Program-made: the position numbers and the translations under genes
Notes under the pieces: model-generated
The model's database searches: none
What the model was told of the DNA's origin: nothing
What the model saw: only the letters and a program-made list of their open reading frames with translations
DNA from: Phoebastria nigripes
Lineage: Eukaryota > Chordata > Aves > Procellariiformes > Diomedeidae
Length of the DNA: 64,000 nucleotides
Direction of reading: 5' to 3'
NCBI GenBank assembly: GCA_035582835.1
Contig: JAYKAV010001997.1
Location: 230,526 to 294,525, forward strand
In this document: positions 42,501 through 52,760 of the stretch, in pieces
How the letters are laid out: each line of letters begins with the position of its first letter
Position numbering within the stretch: position 1 is the stretch's first letter

Positions 42501-44675
42501 GCTTAAATGCCTTCCATTCGCAAAATCATCTGGAAAAGCTAGTTATAGAAGGTAGCTTGTCATGCTTTATGACTAGAGAAGCCCTAATCAAGTCCTTCAT
42601 TCTTATACCAGTTAAACAATTCTCCAAAAGATGGATCAAAATCAAAATAATGTTCCAAAAAATACAATGGTCTCCAACATAGGATCTTGTTTAGATTATT
42701 ATTTTAACAATTTAAATATTCAGGAAGGCTTAGGAACAGCAAAAGGAAATAAGTAGATGGAGCCATAAGGAAACCCTATAGGTTTGCACAAAGAAAAAAA
42801 AATAATCATATGGGCTTTTTGGCACTATAGGTATGGAAATATATCGAAAGAGTTTCTCCAAGAACTTGAGAGAAAAATTACTGATCGCTATATCAGGTTG
42901 TTGATTTCAGGTCAGCTTATTTTCTACACTTACTTATGTGTTAGGGGCAAGAAAACAGTCCTGTCTTCAGTAGTCTGTTCTCTACTAAGTGTAAACAAGA
43001 TTCATTGAAATCATATGACCTAAAGATTTTTCGACATAAGCTTCCACATTATTTTTATTCTGTACTGACAAAGCAGCATTCATACGCTGTAATTTAAACT
43101 ATTATCCAATTCCCCTTCCAAATGTTTTTACACTGTCATCAAGTTCAGGCTACTCTGGTTTTGCCCTCTCCAACAACCTTACTAAAAAGTTATGTAGCTG
43201 GATCAGCTCCCAGGGCCAGCTCACCACATAACCACATAAGCACGAGCACTGAGCCAACAGGAGGGAGCAGGACTAGCTGACAACCCAAGTTTATATCAAT
43301 ATGAACTGCTTTGGAACCACACTTTTATAACTGTCAATTCAAACACATGCGTATTAAACACGAAGTGAAGCAGTAAAAAACACAGTCTATTTTCCTTCCC
43401 TCCCCTGGAAGCTGTTGCTCAATGGCAGTGATGGCTGAGCATCAGAAGAAACAATCCCAGTTTACAAGCTCAAGTATTAAGCAAAATGGGTGCCAAACTG
43501 GAATTTTATTATTACATCAGGCTTTAAAGAGATGTGAAAGCAGTTTCATACTACTCCTGACCTTGTCAGCAGTAGCTGAACTTCAGCCTTCAGGAGAAGC
43601 AGAGAATGGACAGCTATAAGCAGGAACTGATTCTATCACTCAAGTGCAATCTGCTCGTGTCCATAAACATAAATAGATTCAGGGTGCTGGTTTACATGCA
43701 GAATCTTGCACAAAGGTGGCTCCTCACATCCAGATGCATCCCAAAGTACTATACACATTCCAGTCCTTCGGGACTCAAGTTCCTGGATCTGCCCTACCAG
43801 GATGCAATGCTTATTGGCAAAAGAAAAGATACGTGACTAGACATCTGTAAATCAAAATAAAAAAACATCCACCACCTTTAGTGATTTTGAAAAAAACATG
43901 TACCAAGTCTACAGAACACAGCATTCTCCTTTAGAAGAACACTGGAGTGAGTAAATAACTGAAAACCACCTCATGGTACAAAGGACCAAATAAAGATCCA
44001 AGTTAAAACTTTCTTTAAGCACTACTGAGACAAGACCCAAAAGTACATAAGACTAACATATATTAACTAAACATATATTCCTCCTCAAACATGAAGGACA
44101 CTAAGATCAATAACACAAGTGTTTTTTCTTAGTATTTGTTGCTATCAAGACAAAGCCTATACAAGAGAGAAGATGTGCAAGAGAAGTGACTAAGTGCAGA
44201 TTTAAAAGGGCCAGCTGGAGAAATGGGGCTGAAACTGCCCAGTAGCACTGCCTGATGTAGCGTGGATGCCTGATGAGATGTGTATGCAAAGCTCCACCCT
44301 CCCACCAAACTCTCCTCAAACCTGTTCTATAGAATCTCTGCTATGACCTTGGCCAACCTGCATTTTCTGTGAAACTGCAATTACTCTGCACTCTTGTAAA
44401 TTCTTAGGAAATAGGCAAATGCTTTATTGTAAATCCTCCTAGCTTTATGAAGGCCAAGAAGACTTAAACTTGGTCTCATAAAGAACTTTTGTACAAAAGA
44501 ATCTAAACAAAAGGGTCATAAGCAGCATTTAAAATAACCTATATTAAATACCTAAAAAATATAATCTTTTGCATAGAATAAAGAAAAGTGCAGCTACAGC
44601 ATAACATTCCATACCACAAGAAATGGCTAATTTACGAGTGGTATATAATTAACTGTTGTCTCTCATCACCGAGAC
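39501..44675. other. AT-rich intergenic sequence downstream of SLC35G1
   Basis: No gene recognised. It includes the A-rich tract at 42178-42236 and Ns at 40351, 41538, 42203 and 42368. The part nearest SLC35G1 may belong to a longer 3' UTR if a further poly(A) signal (44428-44423) is used. Confidence 0.55.
42178..42236 (+). repeat. Poly(A)/GGAAA-interrupted tract
   Basis: About 60 bp of A runs broken by GG at two places and by G and N (42203). A second short A run with an N lies at 42358-42368. Low-complexity DNA and a likely site of consensus uncertainty. Confidence 0.85.
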
Positions 44676-44694
44676 TGCAGCAACTAAAGACATG

Positions 44695-44700
44695 TTTATT
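44695..44700 (-). terminator. Candidate distal poly(A) signal of SLC35G1
   Basis: AATAAA on the minus strand about 725 nt past the stop codon. It is followed about 20-30 nt later by a GT-containing stretch (CTCGGTGATGAG), as expected downstream of a cleavage site. It is the better-placed of several candidates, but none can be proven from sequence. Confidence 0.4.
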
Positions 44701-45305
44701 GGGAAAATTACATTAAAAAAAGGGATTAGGTTTTTTCATTATGTCTGTAAAGCAAGTGCAAACATTTAAAATTCTTTTAAAAAGAAAGCAAAGCTGATTG
44801 ATAATTTTCACAGTTAATTTTCTCTTGATATTACTTGGAAAGATGAAATAGCCTTTGTTCTTTTAGAATCTAAATTAAAAATAAATCCCCATTTGGCATC
44901 TGTTTTGTGCAAAAAAAAAAAAAAAAAAATTAGAAAGCTTGTAAATGTGCAAGCTTTATCTGTTCTAGAAAAGTTGGATGTTTATAGGATTATAACTCTT
45001 CATTCCCTTCTAACTTTTTTGTACTGCAATCCCTCTGGTAATCAAACACAGAATAGTATTAAATAAGCCTGGGAGACTGATTTCCACTGCTCAGAAGTAT
45101 AGAGAAATGGTCTAAGAAGTGGAGAATCAGGAATTTTAGGAAAATAAAAGTCAAAAAACTATTGTCCACTTTTGATAGGAAGCAAGCAACTTTTAAATAT
45201 CTTTCTACTTCTCATATTTGCATGCCTAAATATGAGAAAGAAAAGCATATACCTAATCAGTTGTTAAAACATCTTCAATTCTGTTTTTTAAAAAAATCAA
45301 CTTAT

Positions 45306-45311
45306 TTTATT
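45306..45311 (-). terminator. Candidate proximal poly(A) signal of SLC35G1
   Basis: AATAAA is read on the minus strand 115 nt after the SLC35G1 stop codon. Position and orientation suit a short 3' UTR form. No transcript evidence is available. Confidence 0.35.
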
Positions 45312-45425
45312 GGCTATAACTTGATACTACAATTTGGTAAATGAGATATTTAAAATAAATAAAAATAAATATTGTATATATATTTCAAGATTGCTTGTTT
45401 CTGTAATGAATTACTGTCAGTATTG

Positions 45426-46185
45426 TTAGATTTCATTTTGTTTAGCTTTTTTCAAGCTTTGTCGCCACTTACGAATGGCAGTTCCAGAACTACTAGCCAC
45501 TACACAAAGGGCACCACCCACAGTCCACCAAGTTGGTAGATGATTGAGAAAAAGAATTTGTAAAATAAAAGCAAACACCACATCCATTGTTTTCATTATG
45601 GCTACAGGTCCAGCTTTCTCTATCTGTAATGCTTTTGTGAGAAATATCTGACCCCCTAACCCTAACAAGCCTATTAATACTAGAAGAACCCTATCTTTAC
45701 CACAATATGGTAAACGCCATTCATTCATAACAAACAATGCTATAACACATCCAATTAAACCAATGACTGCATAATACCAAATTGACAAAAAATAATGCAC
45801 AGATTTTCCCACCTTCCTTAGTATAACAAAAGTCGAAGCTGCAGATACTGTGCTTGTAATTGCTGCTATAGTTCCTTTAAGGTGATCTGTGTAACTTCCT
45901 TCAATCCCCTTAATGTTTGACCCAAACAGAAATGGTGGTCTGGCAATAAGAACCACTCCAGTGATTGCGAAGAGGGTAAACAGAAGATCCCAAACACTGT
46001 ATTTCTCTTTGAGAAAGATCCATGCCAGCAACGATGTAAAAACAGGACTGCTAAAAGTTATAACAGTGGCATCAGCTAGTGGCATGACTTGGAAAGCGTA
46101 GTAGAGAAGAATCATTGCGCTAGAGCCAAGGAATCCTCGGAAGAAAAGAAAAATTCTTTTACCTTTTGGTCCCAAAAACCCTGTT
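45426..46185 (-). CDS. SLC35G1: SLC35G1 coding exon 3 (most of the transporter core)
   Basis: This terminal coding exon has 760 nt and encodes residues 130-381. The acceptor is TTTTTCAG immediately above 46185; the exon opens with the last base of Lys129, then TGFLGPKGK. It carries the rest of the first transporter half and the whole second half, ending in a basic cytosolic tail (RKWRQSLKKAKQNEI) and TAA at 45428-45426. An open frame continues upstream to 46205, but those 20 nt are intron. The tail lysines are not in a canonical KKXX position, so no ER-retrieval signal is claimed. Confidence 0.95.
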
Positions 46186-47817
46186 CTGAAAAACAGAAAT
46201 GTCACATTAATGTCACTGGCTTGCTTATTTCATGACCAACATCCAATTACATTTAAATGTACACACCCTTCTAGATTGTACACACCTTTCTAGATGAGGG
46301 ACTTATCTCAATTATCAAAGTATTTTTAACTGACTGATCACAGACCAATTTATTCCCATCACCACCCCCAATCACATTCAGAGTCCAGAACCTGTTTTTC
46401 TAGCTATTAATTTTTTGCTTGCAAAATAACCCTAGAGTATCTACATAATTTGTAGATTCTATTCTTCTATTTTTTAAGAATACCACTTCATGGAAGATCA
46501 ATACATTTGATATAATCCCTGTAGAAACCTCTACAATTCAGGGAGTCAAAGATTTTCAGTTTTCTGAATTTATTAAGAAACTATCAACTAATCCAAAACA
46601 ATGCAGTTATTGAATTGAAATCTGAATTAAAATAATATTGCAATCTGATTTAAGTGAGTGATAATTCTAGATCTATTTTTAAGAAGTAACTTTAAATTTA
46701 AACATTCGCTACACTTACTTGTAGTATATTAAACCAGGAAGAACAAATGCCATTTGGAAAACACATCGAAATGCACTCACTTCCACTGAATGTACATCTT
46801 CTATTTTTTTAAGAAATAAAGAGGCCACTGAGAAAAGGAAGGCAGACAGTACGGTATAAAACAGACCAAGTCCTGGACAAGTAGCTTTCTTTGTTCCTGC
46901 AACAGATAAACTCCAGTTAATAATGATCTATTAGAAGATTTCTCAGGTCAGGTGGCTCTACATACTGCAGTGCTCCATACATTTGTAGCTATTCTTGTGG
47001 TAGAGGACAGGCAAAGCAAAAGAAACAAAGGCAAATGCTACGTGTATTTACCCGACCTACCTTGAAAATANGTTTCGCTGACCACCACGACTCTCCTTTT
47101 TTTCGTAAAACAGGAGGTTAGAGATGAACTCCAACACTTTGGATACAAAACCATTCCTATACTTCTCACAGCTCTACATGAGTTAGTAGGCTTTACTTCT
47201 TGGAGGCATCAGACTAGTTTGGTGATTCACTATAGGACTAGCTGTGTGATTCTGACCACCGCCCAAGGACCAATATATACAACTGACTGCAAAATGGTCC
47301 ATGGTCAGATTCTGAAACACTGAAACTTATTACCTGGGAATCATCTCATTATTGAGGAAGTTAATTAAGGTTCCTAAGCAACAATTTAATTTCCTTTCTC
47401 ATGAACACACACACACACATAAAAATTGTGTACAGAACCTCATTTCTGTTATACCTCATGTTTATTTTGCAGCTAAATCACTCTAAATTTGACCAAGACC
47501 TACAGAAGTTTTATATAACATTTTTATCTTGTGGTAGAATCCAAATATTTTCTTCAAATAAACATCAAATATACATTTTTANGCAGAAGAAACTTAAGTG
47601 ACTAATTTTAAAACATCATAGGCCTGCTTAAAGTACTGATATCTATTACAGTTCCATGAAGACCTCAGTTTCACCTTAGTTTATGCTTATTTATCAGACT
47701 TTCTCTTCCTGAAGTAGTTTCCGAAGTCTAATGGTTTCTATTCAAGCTTCCCCATTGCCTTAGGCCCTCTTCAGTAACATACTCTTCCTGGTTCCACTCA
47801 CCTTCTCCACCCTCAAC

Positions 47818-47862
<45 letters not shown>

Positions 47863-50800
47863 AAAGCAAACAGAGTGTGAACTGCTGCTGACCTCAACAC
47901 CGTCTCCAAAGAAACCAGCCTTTTTTGTTATTGCATTTCTGCATAAGAGGAACAGTCTTTCCACTGAACCTAGAGGTGAACACGATGGAAAAGAGAACCC
48001 ATCTAAAAATTAGAGTGGGATGTTACCTCATCTCTTTTCTTTCTCTCTGCATAAAACATTGGGAGTTACCCTTTCTTCTACAACACCCTCTAAAGATAAG
48101 AGCGAGAACTCCATGTCCCTCAGGCAATGTTTTGATAAAAGGGTGCCTCATCTCACATTAGTGTGGGAGCCCATGAGCCTTACAGATCCTCTAAAACATA
48201 ATCAGCAGGGCACTGCTGTGAGTTGCTTAGCAACTAAATATGATTTTGAGGGTTTCTTTGTTTTGTTTTGGGTGTGTGGTTTTGTTTTTTTTTTTTTAAA
48301 TCCACAAAACTTGTCACAAACCATTTTGATCCTCCTTGAGATCGGCACTCAAGGCTGAGAAACTGCTTCTTACTACCAAAGAGCTGAGACTGTGGACTGA
48401 TACAGTGTATATAGCATTGGTTCTGGCTTTAACAGTTCTAGAGACCCAGGCTTTACGACTGCAACCAGAATTTAAAAGTAGGCAGAAGGCCTGCTTTTCA
48501 AGGAATCCAGCCATGCTACAGCTGAAAATGAACGACAGTTTCTACTAGAAATGTTTCTATTTAGCAACAGCCACTTACATAAAAGTGACTATAAAAACTA
48601 CCACCAACCAACACTGGACTGGGACATCTACCAACTATGAAACAGAGTGGATTTAAAAAATGTTCATGAATTATGTAATGTCCTAATCCACATAGTCATG
48701 CAACAGAACTGCAAAATCAACAATGTCTCTAATATTAAAGCAAGAGGAATCAGACTGGCCTGTAACTGAAATGGGAAATCCAAACCCAGGCTGGCTTATG
48801 GATGAACACAGCTCAAACAGAACTATTAACTTTTATTTCAGGCATGATAGCTTGATTACTACAGAACGAAGCCAACCTAAATAATGGAAGTGTTGAAATG
48901 GAAAACCAACCAAATTAAAGCAAAGTAAGCTGAAAGGATCTTATACCCAGAACTAAGCTTTGGATTTGAAGGAGCAAAGAAAAACCAGGAGGAACTCATT
49001 TTGTAAGCTACCCAATATACCAAGCCTATCAGAAACAGTGTCTTGTAATACTAGAATTTAAACCACCATCATCTCATATTGCCAAAGCATGTACTCAGTG
49101 CAATGAGAAAGTGTTTTATTTCCTTTTAAAAATAACATGGTACAAGTTCTTCCACCAAAAACAAGAATTGCAGTTCTGAAGAGTACTTATTTCAAAATAT
49201 GTTCTAAGGAGAAGTTAGGTTAAGATAACATTCCCACCCCACAAAATATTAAGCCTCCAAACACTAGCCCAACACCATCAAAATACTCAAGCACTCATGC
49301 TTTTTTAAAAAAGTGTAGCAGTCTGAAAATAAAAAAGTTTCAAGTAGTATCCAAGTCCTCTTTTCTGAGTGGCTACAGATTAGAGATTTGGTTTTCCAAT
49401 TTTATTCCCTGGTCATGTCCACAAGTAAGGCTTTCAAACAATCTTCCACTCCTGTTTTAAGTCCTAGTCAAATGCCCCCCACTGCACACCATTTTCTGTG
49501 TAAATTCTTTTTGTTTGCATCTTAATGCCATGCTTTCTTGAAAACAGTTTTTATACTTGCAAAATGCATACAGTGAAGAAGATGACACTTCTCACATACA
49601 TGCATCTTGAGAATAGTAGCAGAGGCAGAAGAGTACTGGCTGTGGGGCAGGTGGTCAGTGAGAAGATGGTTCTCCCAGACCTTCAGGAAAGCCAGAAGAG
49701 GATGATCCGTTCTTCACACCATAAGAAGAAGAACAGCTCTCTCTCAGACTTCAGGAAAGCGCCAGGAGCACAACAGCCTGCATATGAACTAACCATGGTC
49801 ATGCAGACAAGATCTAGGCATGATTCATAAAGTTCAGCCATTGACTCAATTAACATTTTGCTAAACAGACTACCAAAAAAAAAAAAGGTCCTTTTTGGTG
49901 AATAACTGCAAGTTTCTCAGGTTTTAAAATATTGGGTTTTTTCCAAGCTTCGCCTCAGAAGTGACACTAATGTGAAGTACGCTATCTCTTTTGGCCTCTC
50001 CACAGCTCACTAGCTAACAAAAATCGCCGTTTTATCCATTTTCTGCTGGAAAGTCAATTATAGTCCATATTTAATGAGAAACACATTTTCAGTGAAGTTT
50101 AAATTATTTAAAAATTACACGTGCTAAAGTACTTCAGATAACGACTTCAAAAATTATTTTAAGATGGCATTTATGTTTTAAAAGGAAGCCACATTAAACT
50201 TACAAAACCACGTCATGTATTTTCGCAGTAGGTTTGTGGCTTTAACAATTCAGTGACCAAGAAGCGAAGCACAGATTAAGACTAAAGAGTCACTCACACT
50301 AAAGCAAAATAAGAATTACCAAGGGAGTCATAGTTGCAAATATATGGACTTGTTGAACAGCACTGATGCCCCTTCTCAACATATTTACAGTGCCAGAAGT
50401 TCACACTGCTAGAAGGCACCTCGATTTACCCAAACCTGACAAGTCTTACTTTAAAACTTTGACAGCAGGAAGTACTGTTTTCCCGAGGGATAATCGCTAC
50501 CGAGGCTCTCACAGCCCTACATGTAGAAGGGACCGAGCAGCAGCCCGCCCCTGGGGATGGGAGTGAGCGGTGCGCGGCCGGAGCGGCCCCGAGCGCTCTG
50601 CCCGCTCCCGCGGCGGGACCACCAGGCACCGGGGCCCGGCCCAAGCCGAGCCCAGCGCACAAGCACAAGCGCTAGCGCCACGGAGGAGCTCGTGCCTGCC
50701 GCTTTACTTGATTTTTTCACCAGGGGCCGGCTTGTCGGTAAACAGGAGGGGGAGGAAGGGGGCGAGGCCGCACACGCTCGCTGGGGGCCCGGTGTCCCCC

Positions 50801-51293
50801 GCCGGGCACCAGGTGTGAGCCGCCACAGCCGGGGACGGCTCGGAGGCGGCGAGGCTGCAGCCTGCCGCCCGCGGGCAGCCGGCGGCGGGGCCGGCACAGG
50901 TGCCGGGCGCCCTCTGCGGCCGCCCGAGCTCGCTCCGCGCCCCGCCGCCGCGTGCGGTGAGTCCCGGTGCCCTCGGGGCCGCTTCCTCTTCCTCCGCCCC
51001 GCCGGCAATGTCACCCCGAGAGCGGGTAGCCCAGCCAGGAGGGCGCTGCCCCCCCTGCCCCGCTTGCCAGACTCCCCCTCCTCACCGGGTGCCTTGCAGC
51101 AGCGCGGCCAGGACAAGCCCGAACAGCAGCCACAAACGCGGCGCTCTTCGGCGCCCGCCGCCTCCATGCCGGGCGCCGGGCACAAGCAAGGCTGCCCCGT
51201 ACCCGCACCGTCCTCCCGGCTCAGCGGCACCTCCGGCTCCTTCCCGCCCGCTGCCGGAACAGCGGCGGCCTCGCCGCCCTGACACAGCACCAT
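45426..51293 (-). CDS. SLC35G1: SLC35G1, solute carrier family 35 member G1, three coding exons
   Basis: Joined exons 51293-51086, 46896-46719 and 46185-45426 total 1,146 nt, which is 381 residues plus TAA. Each junction has consensus GT/AG and the phases match: a split Gly codon at residue 70 and a split Lys codon at 129. The product is a multi-pass protein with two drug/metabolite-transporter (EamA-like) halves, roughly residues 78-212 and 232-370. The first membrane segment is about 78-98 and the second about 109-127. Family hallmarks include ADATVITFSSPVFTS (166-180), the LKEKY loop (187-191) and EKAGPVAIMKTMDVVFAF in the second half. It resembles human SLC35G1 throughout, including the acidic, cysteine-containing N-terminus, and is slightly longer than the human protein (about 365 residues). 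Its paralogue SLC35G2 has its coding sequence in one exon, so the intron pattern favours G1. SLC35G1 is known as a membrane partner of STIM1 and has been linked to citrate transport; that role here is inferred from homology. No frameshift, premature stop or N falls in the coding exons. Confidence 0.95.
46186..46718 (-). other. SLC35G1: SLC35G1 intron 2
   Basis: This is a short 533-bp intron bounded by GTAAGT (donor side at 46718) and TTTTTCAG (acceptor side at 46186). It is AT-rich. I see no repeat or RNA gene inside it. Confidence 0.9.
46719..46896 (-). CDS. SLC35G1: SLC35G1 coding exon 2 (first two membrane segments)
   Basis: This 178-nt exon was missed by simple ORF calling because it has no start codon. 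The acceptor on the minus strand is a pyrimidine-bearing TGTTGCAG just above 46896. The donor after 46719 is GTAAGT. Translation gives residues 71-128, including CPGLGLFYTVLSAFLFS (first membrane helix), the LKKIEDV loop, and EVSAFRCVFQM leading into the second helix. These are typical of the SLC35G family. The phase (2 nt in, 2 nt out) fits exons 1 and 3 exactly. Confidence 0.93.
46897..51085 (-). other. SLC35G1: SLC35G1 intron 1 with simple repeats
   Basis: This 4.19-kb intron runs between GTGAGG at 51085 and TTGCAG at 46897. It contains a short (CA)n at about 47405-47420, a 40-base A run at about 47821-47860 (T run on the sense strand), a T-rich patch near 48250-48298, and single Ns at 47071 and 47582. 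The short open frames inside it resemble no known protein and lack exon-like boundaries. The last few hundred bases, next to exon 1, lie in CpG island 2. Confidence 0.85.
47821..47860 (+). repeat. SLC35G1: 40-base poly(A) run in SLC35G1 intron 1
   Basis: A pure A run on the plus strand, seen as a poly(T) run in the sense orientation of the gene. The poly-Phe open frame at 47728-47964 on the minus strand derives from it and is not coding. Confidence 0.9.
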
Positions 51294-51870
51294 GAGGACG
51301 CCGGGCTGCCCGCGATGCTACCAGCTCCTCACAAGCCGGCAGGCACCTGGCCTCCTGCGCATGCGGTGCCACCGCCCAAGGGCCCTCCCTCCCTCCTCCC
51401 GCCCCGGAGCACCGTACACCCGCGGGGCGGGGGGGCCATACAAGGTCGCGGCTTACACCTCCTGAGTCAGGGCCCCGCCTGGAAACAGCCGGCTCGCCAG
51501 TCCCCCTCCCACGGCAGCTACCCGCCTGAAAGCCCGGAGGGAGCCAAACAGCCCTCCCGGGACAGGTGGCAGCGCCCTGCCAGTTCTTCCCCGGCGTCCC
51601 CTCAGCCCGCGGTGGCCTCCTGTGAGGGACGGGGCGCGGGCAGCGGAGAGTTCTGTCCGGGCGAGGGGCCTGAGCAGCGCCGGGGCTCGGCGGGGAGGAG
51701 CGAGGCTACGGCGCCTCGGGAGGGGGAGCTCTCATCTCGCCGGAGAGAGGAGCGGGGCAGGCCGCCGCCGGGTGACCGTTAGGCGCGGCCGGTGCCGCCG
51801 GGGGTGGGTGCGCTGGGCGGCCCGCGCGGTGCGGGCCGGCACAGGCCGCGGCTGCTGCTGACCAACTTTC
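50550..51870 (-). promoter_or_regulatory. CpG island 2: SLC35G1 promoter and first exon
   Basis: About 1.3 kb of GC-rich, CpG-dense sequence stands out from AT-rich surroundings. It covers SLC35G1 coding exon 1 (51293-51086) and its upstream flank, so it is the natural promoter. I see no TATA box at the expected distance. GC boxes (GGGCGG/CCGCCC type) are frequent, and a TGAGTCA (AP-1-type) heptamer lies near 51463. Long open frames on both strands here (for example 50557-51282 plus and 51315-51782 plus) are what stop-poor GC-rich DNA gives by chance. The island extends about 550 bp beyond the start codon, leaving room for a divergent transcript to the right. Confidence 0.8.
51086..51293 (-). 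CDS. SLC35G1: SLC35G1 coding exon 1 (N-terminal cytosolic region)
   Basis: This exon encodes residues 1-69 plus the first base of codon 70. The ATG at 51293-51291 is the first in-frame Met after an in-frame TAG at 51320-51318, which fixes the upper limit of the frame. The context is G at +4 but C at -3, so it is not ideal. A second in-frame ATG at 51167 (Met43) has G at both -3 and +4. I chose the first ATG because a KEPEVPL stretch between the two aligns with the human N-terminus. The exon ends CCCG at 51086, followed by GTGAGG. The segment is GC-rich, lies inside CpG island 2, and has Cys clusters just before the splice. Confidence 0.85.
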
Positions 51871-51910
51871 TGAGGCGGTGCGCTTGCAAGAAAATAAAAC
51901 TGGAAAACGA

Positions 51911-51945
51911 TGACGCGAAGTAATTTTAGGGGCGTTGTTGCGTCA
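51911..51945. promoter_or_regulatory. Inverted pair of ATF/CREB-like TGACGC half-sites
   Basis: TGACGC at 51911-51916 (plus) and its reverse complement GCGTCA at 51940-51945 face each other just outside CpG island 2. The second, read on the minus strand, is TGACGCAAC, which resembles an ATF4-C/EBP composite element. The placement upstream of SLC35G1 is suggestive only; short motifs occur by chance. Confidence 0.25.
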
Positions 51946-52690
51946 TCTGAGCGCCTGAAGTAAAAGTATATAGCTGTTACTGTACACGGGGCTGATACCT
52001 CACGGTATCGGCTCATCAGCCTGCTCATAGGCAGGATCTGCACCGAGATAATTGAGCTTTTATTACAGCTTCTTCATAATCTGTGTGCCACAGTTTGAAA
52101 TCCTACCGGTCCAATCTCCTCACCGANTTAAATAGCTCGGCTTTCCTTCAGTGGGCCCATTAACGTTTAATTGCCATGTCAGTGAGCAACAGCGGCTGCA
52201 GCAGCATCTCTCTGTGGAAGAGCTGCTGCCTGCACCAGCCGCATTCATAGAGGTCGAAATGGAGCTGGGAACCTGGTGGGCGATTCAGTCATTCTGTGTG
52301 CGTATGAAAAGCCTTACAGGATTGTTAGTAGGGTACAAAAATCATTTAGCCACCTTCTCATGGTATGTTTGCCTTAAACAATGCCGCCTATGTCTTTGGG
52401 CAGGGGAATCGGAAAGGGGAGCTGGTGCAAAGACATACAGAGTAGCCCCTTTTCCTTACCCATCAAAGAGTGCAGAGAAAAAGAATAAATTTCAAATGCT
52501 AAAATTCTTCCCTTTTGAGCAAGTTGAGCTGTTATCAATAATTAAAATAGGGAGGAATTTCTATTCAAAGAAGATATTTATGCTCACGCTAATCTTTTAG
52601 CTGCATAAATTAATCAGTGTTTATTTCTTTATTCTTACAAGGGGAAATGTAATCCATTGCTTTAGCAAAGTAAGTACTAAATGGTAAATA

Positions 52691-52760
52691 CAAGCTATTT
52701 CACACAAGCTATTTCAAGCTTTCCCTCAAGCTACCTCATAAAAGCTATTTCAAGCTTTAC
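52691..52760 (+). repeat. Imperfect CAAGCTATTTCA tandem array
   Basis: Units of the form (C)AAGCTATTTCA or CAAGCTTTCCCT recur five to six times within 70 bp. It is diverged and has no coding potential. Confidence 0.75.

Larger units (their letters stand above)
44676..45425 (-). other. SLC35G1: SLC35G1 3' UTR (putative)
   Basis: This is sequence immediately downstream of the TAA on the minus strand. It is AT-rich with no competing frame of note. Two candidate poly(A) signals lie within it (45311-45306 and 44700-44695), so the end at about 44.68 kb is an estimate based on the distal signal. A further AATAAA at 44428-44423 could extend it. Confidence 0.45.

Noticed and set aside
45426..46205. 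SLC35G1 as a single-exon 259-aa protein
   Set aside because: The first 20 nt of this frame are the intron acceptor region; upstream exons restore the missing membrane segments with correct phase.
47728..47964. 78-codon minus-strand frame with poly-Phe
   Set aside because: Spans the poly(A) run in SLC35G1 intron 1; not an exon.
50557..51282. 241-codon plus-strand open frame in CpG island 2
   Set aside because: Antisense shadow of SLC35G1 exon 1 and promoter, low-complexity composition, no recognisable domain.
51315..51782. 155-codon plus-strand open frame upstream of SLC35G1
   Set aside because: Pro/Ser/Arg-rich frame within the island, no domain and no splice partner seen.
52151..52600. 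149-codon plus-strand frame as a protein gene
   Set aside because: Starts with GTG rather than ATG and resembles no known protein; kept only as a hint for a divergent transcript.
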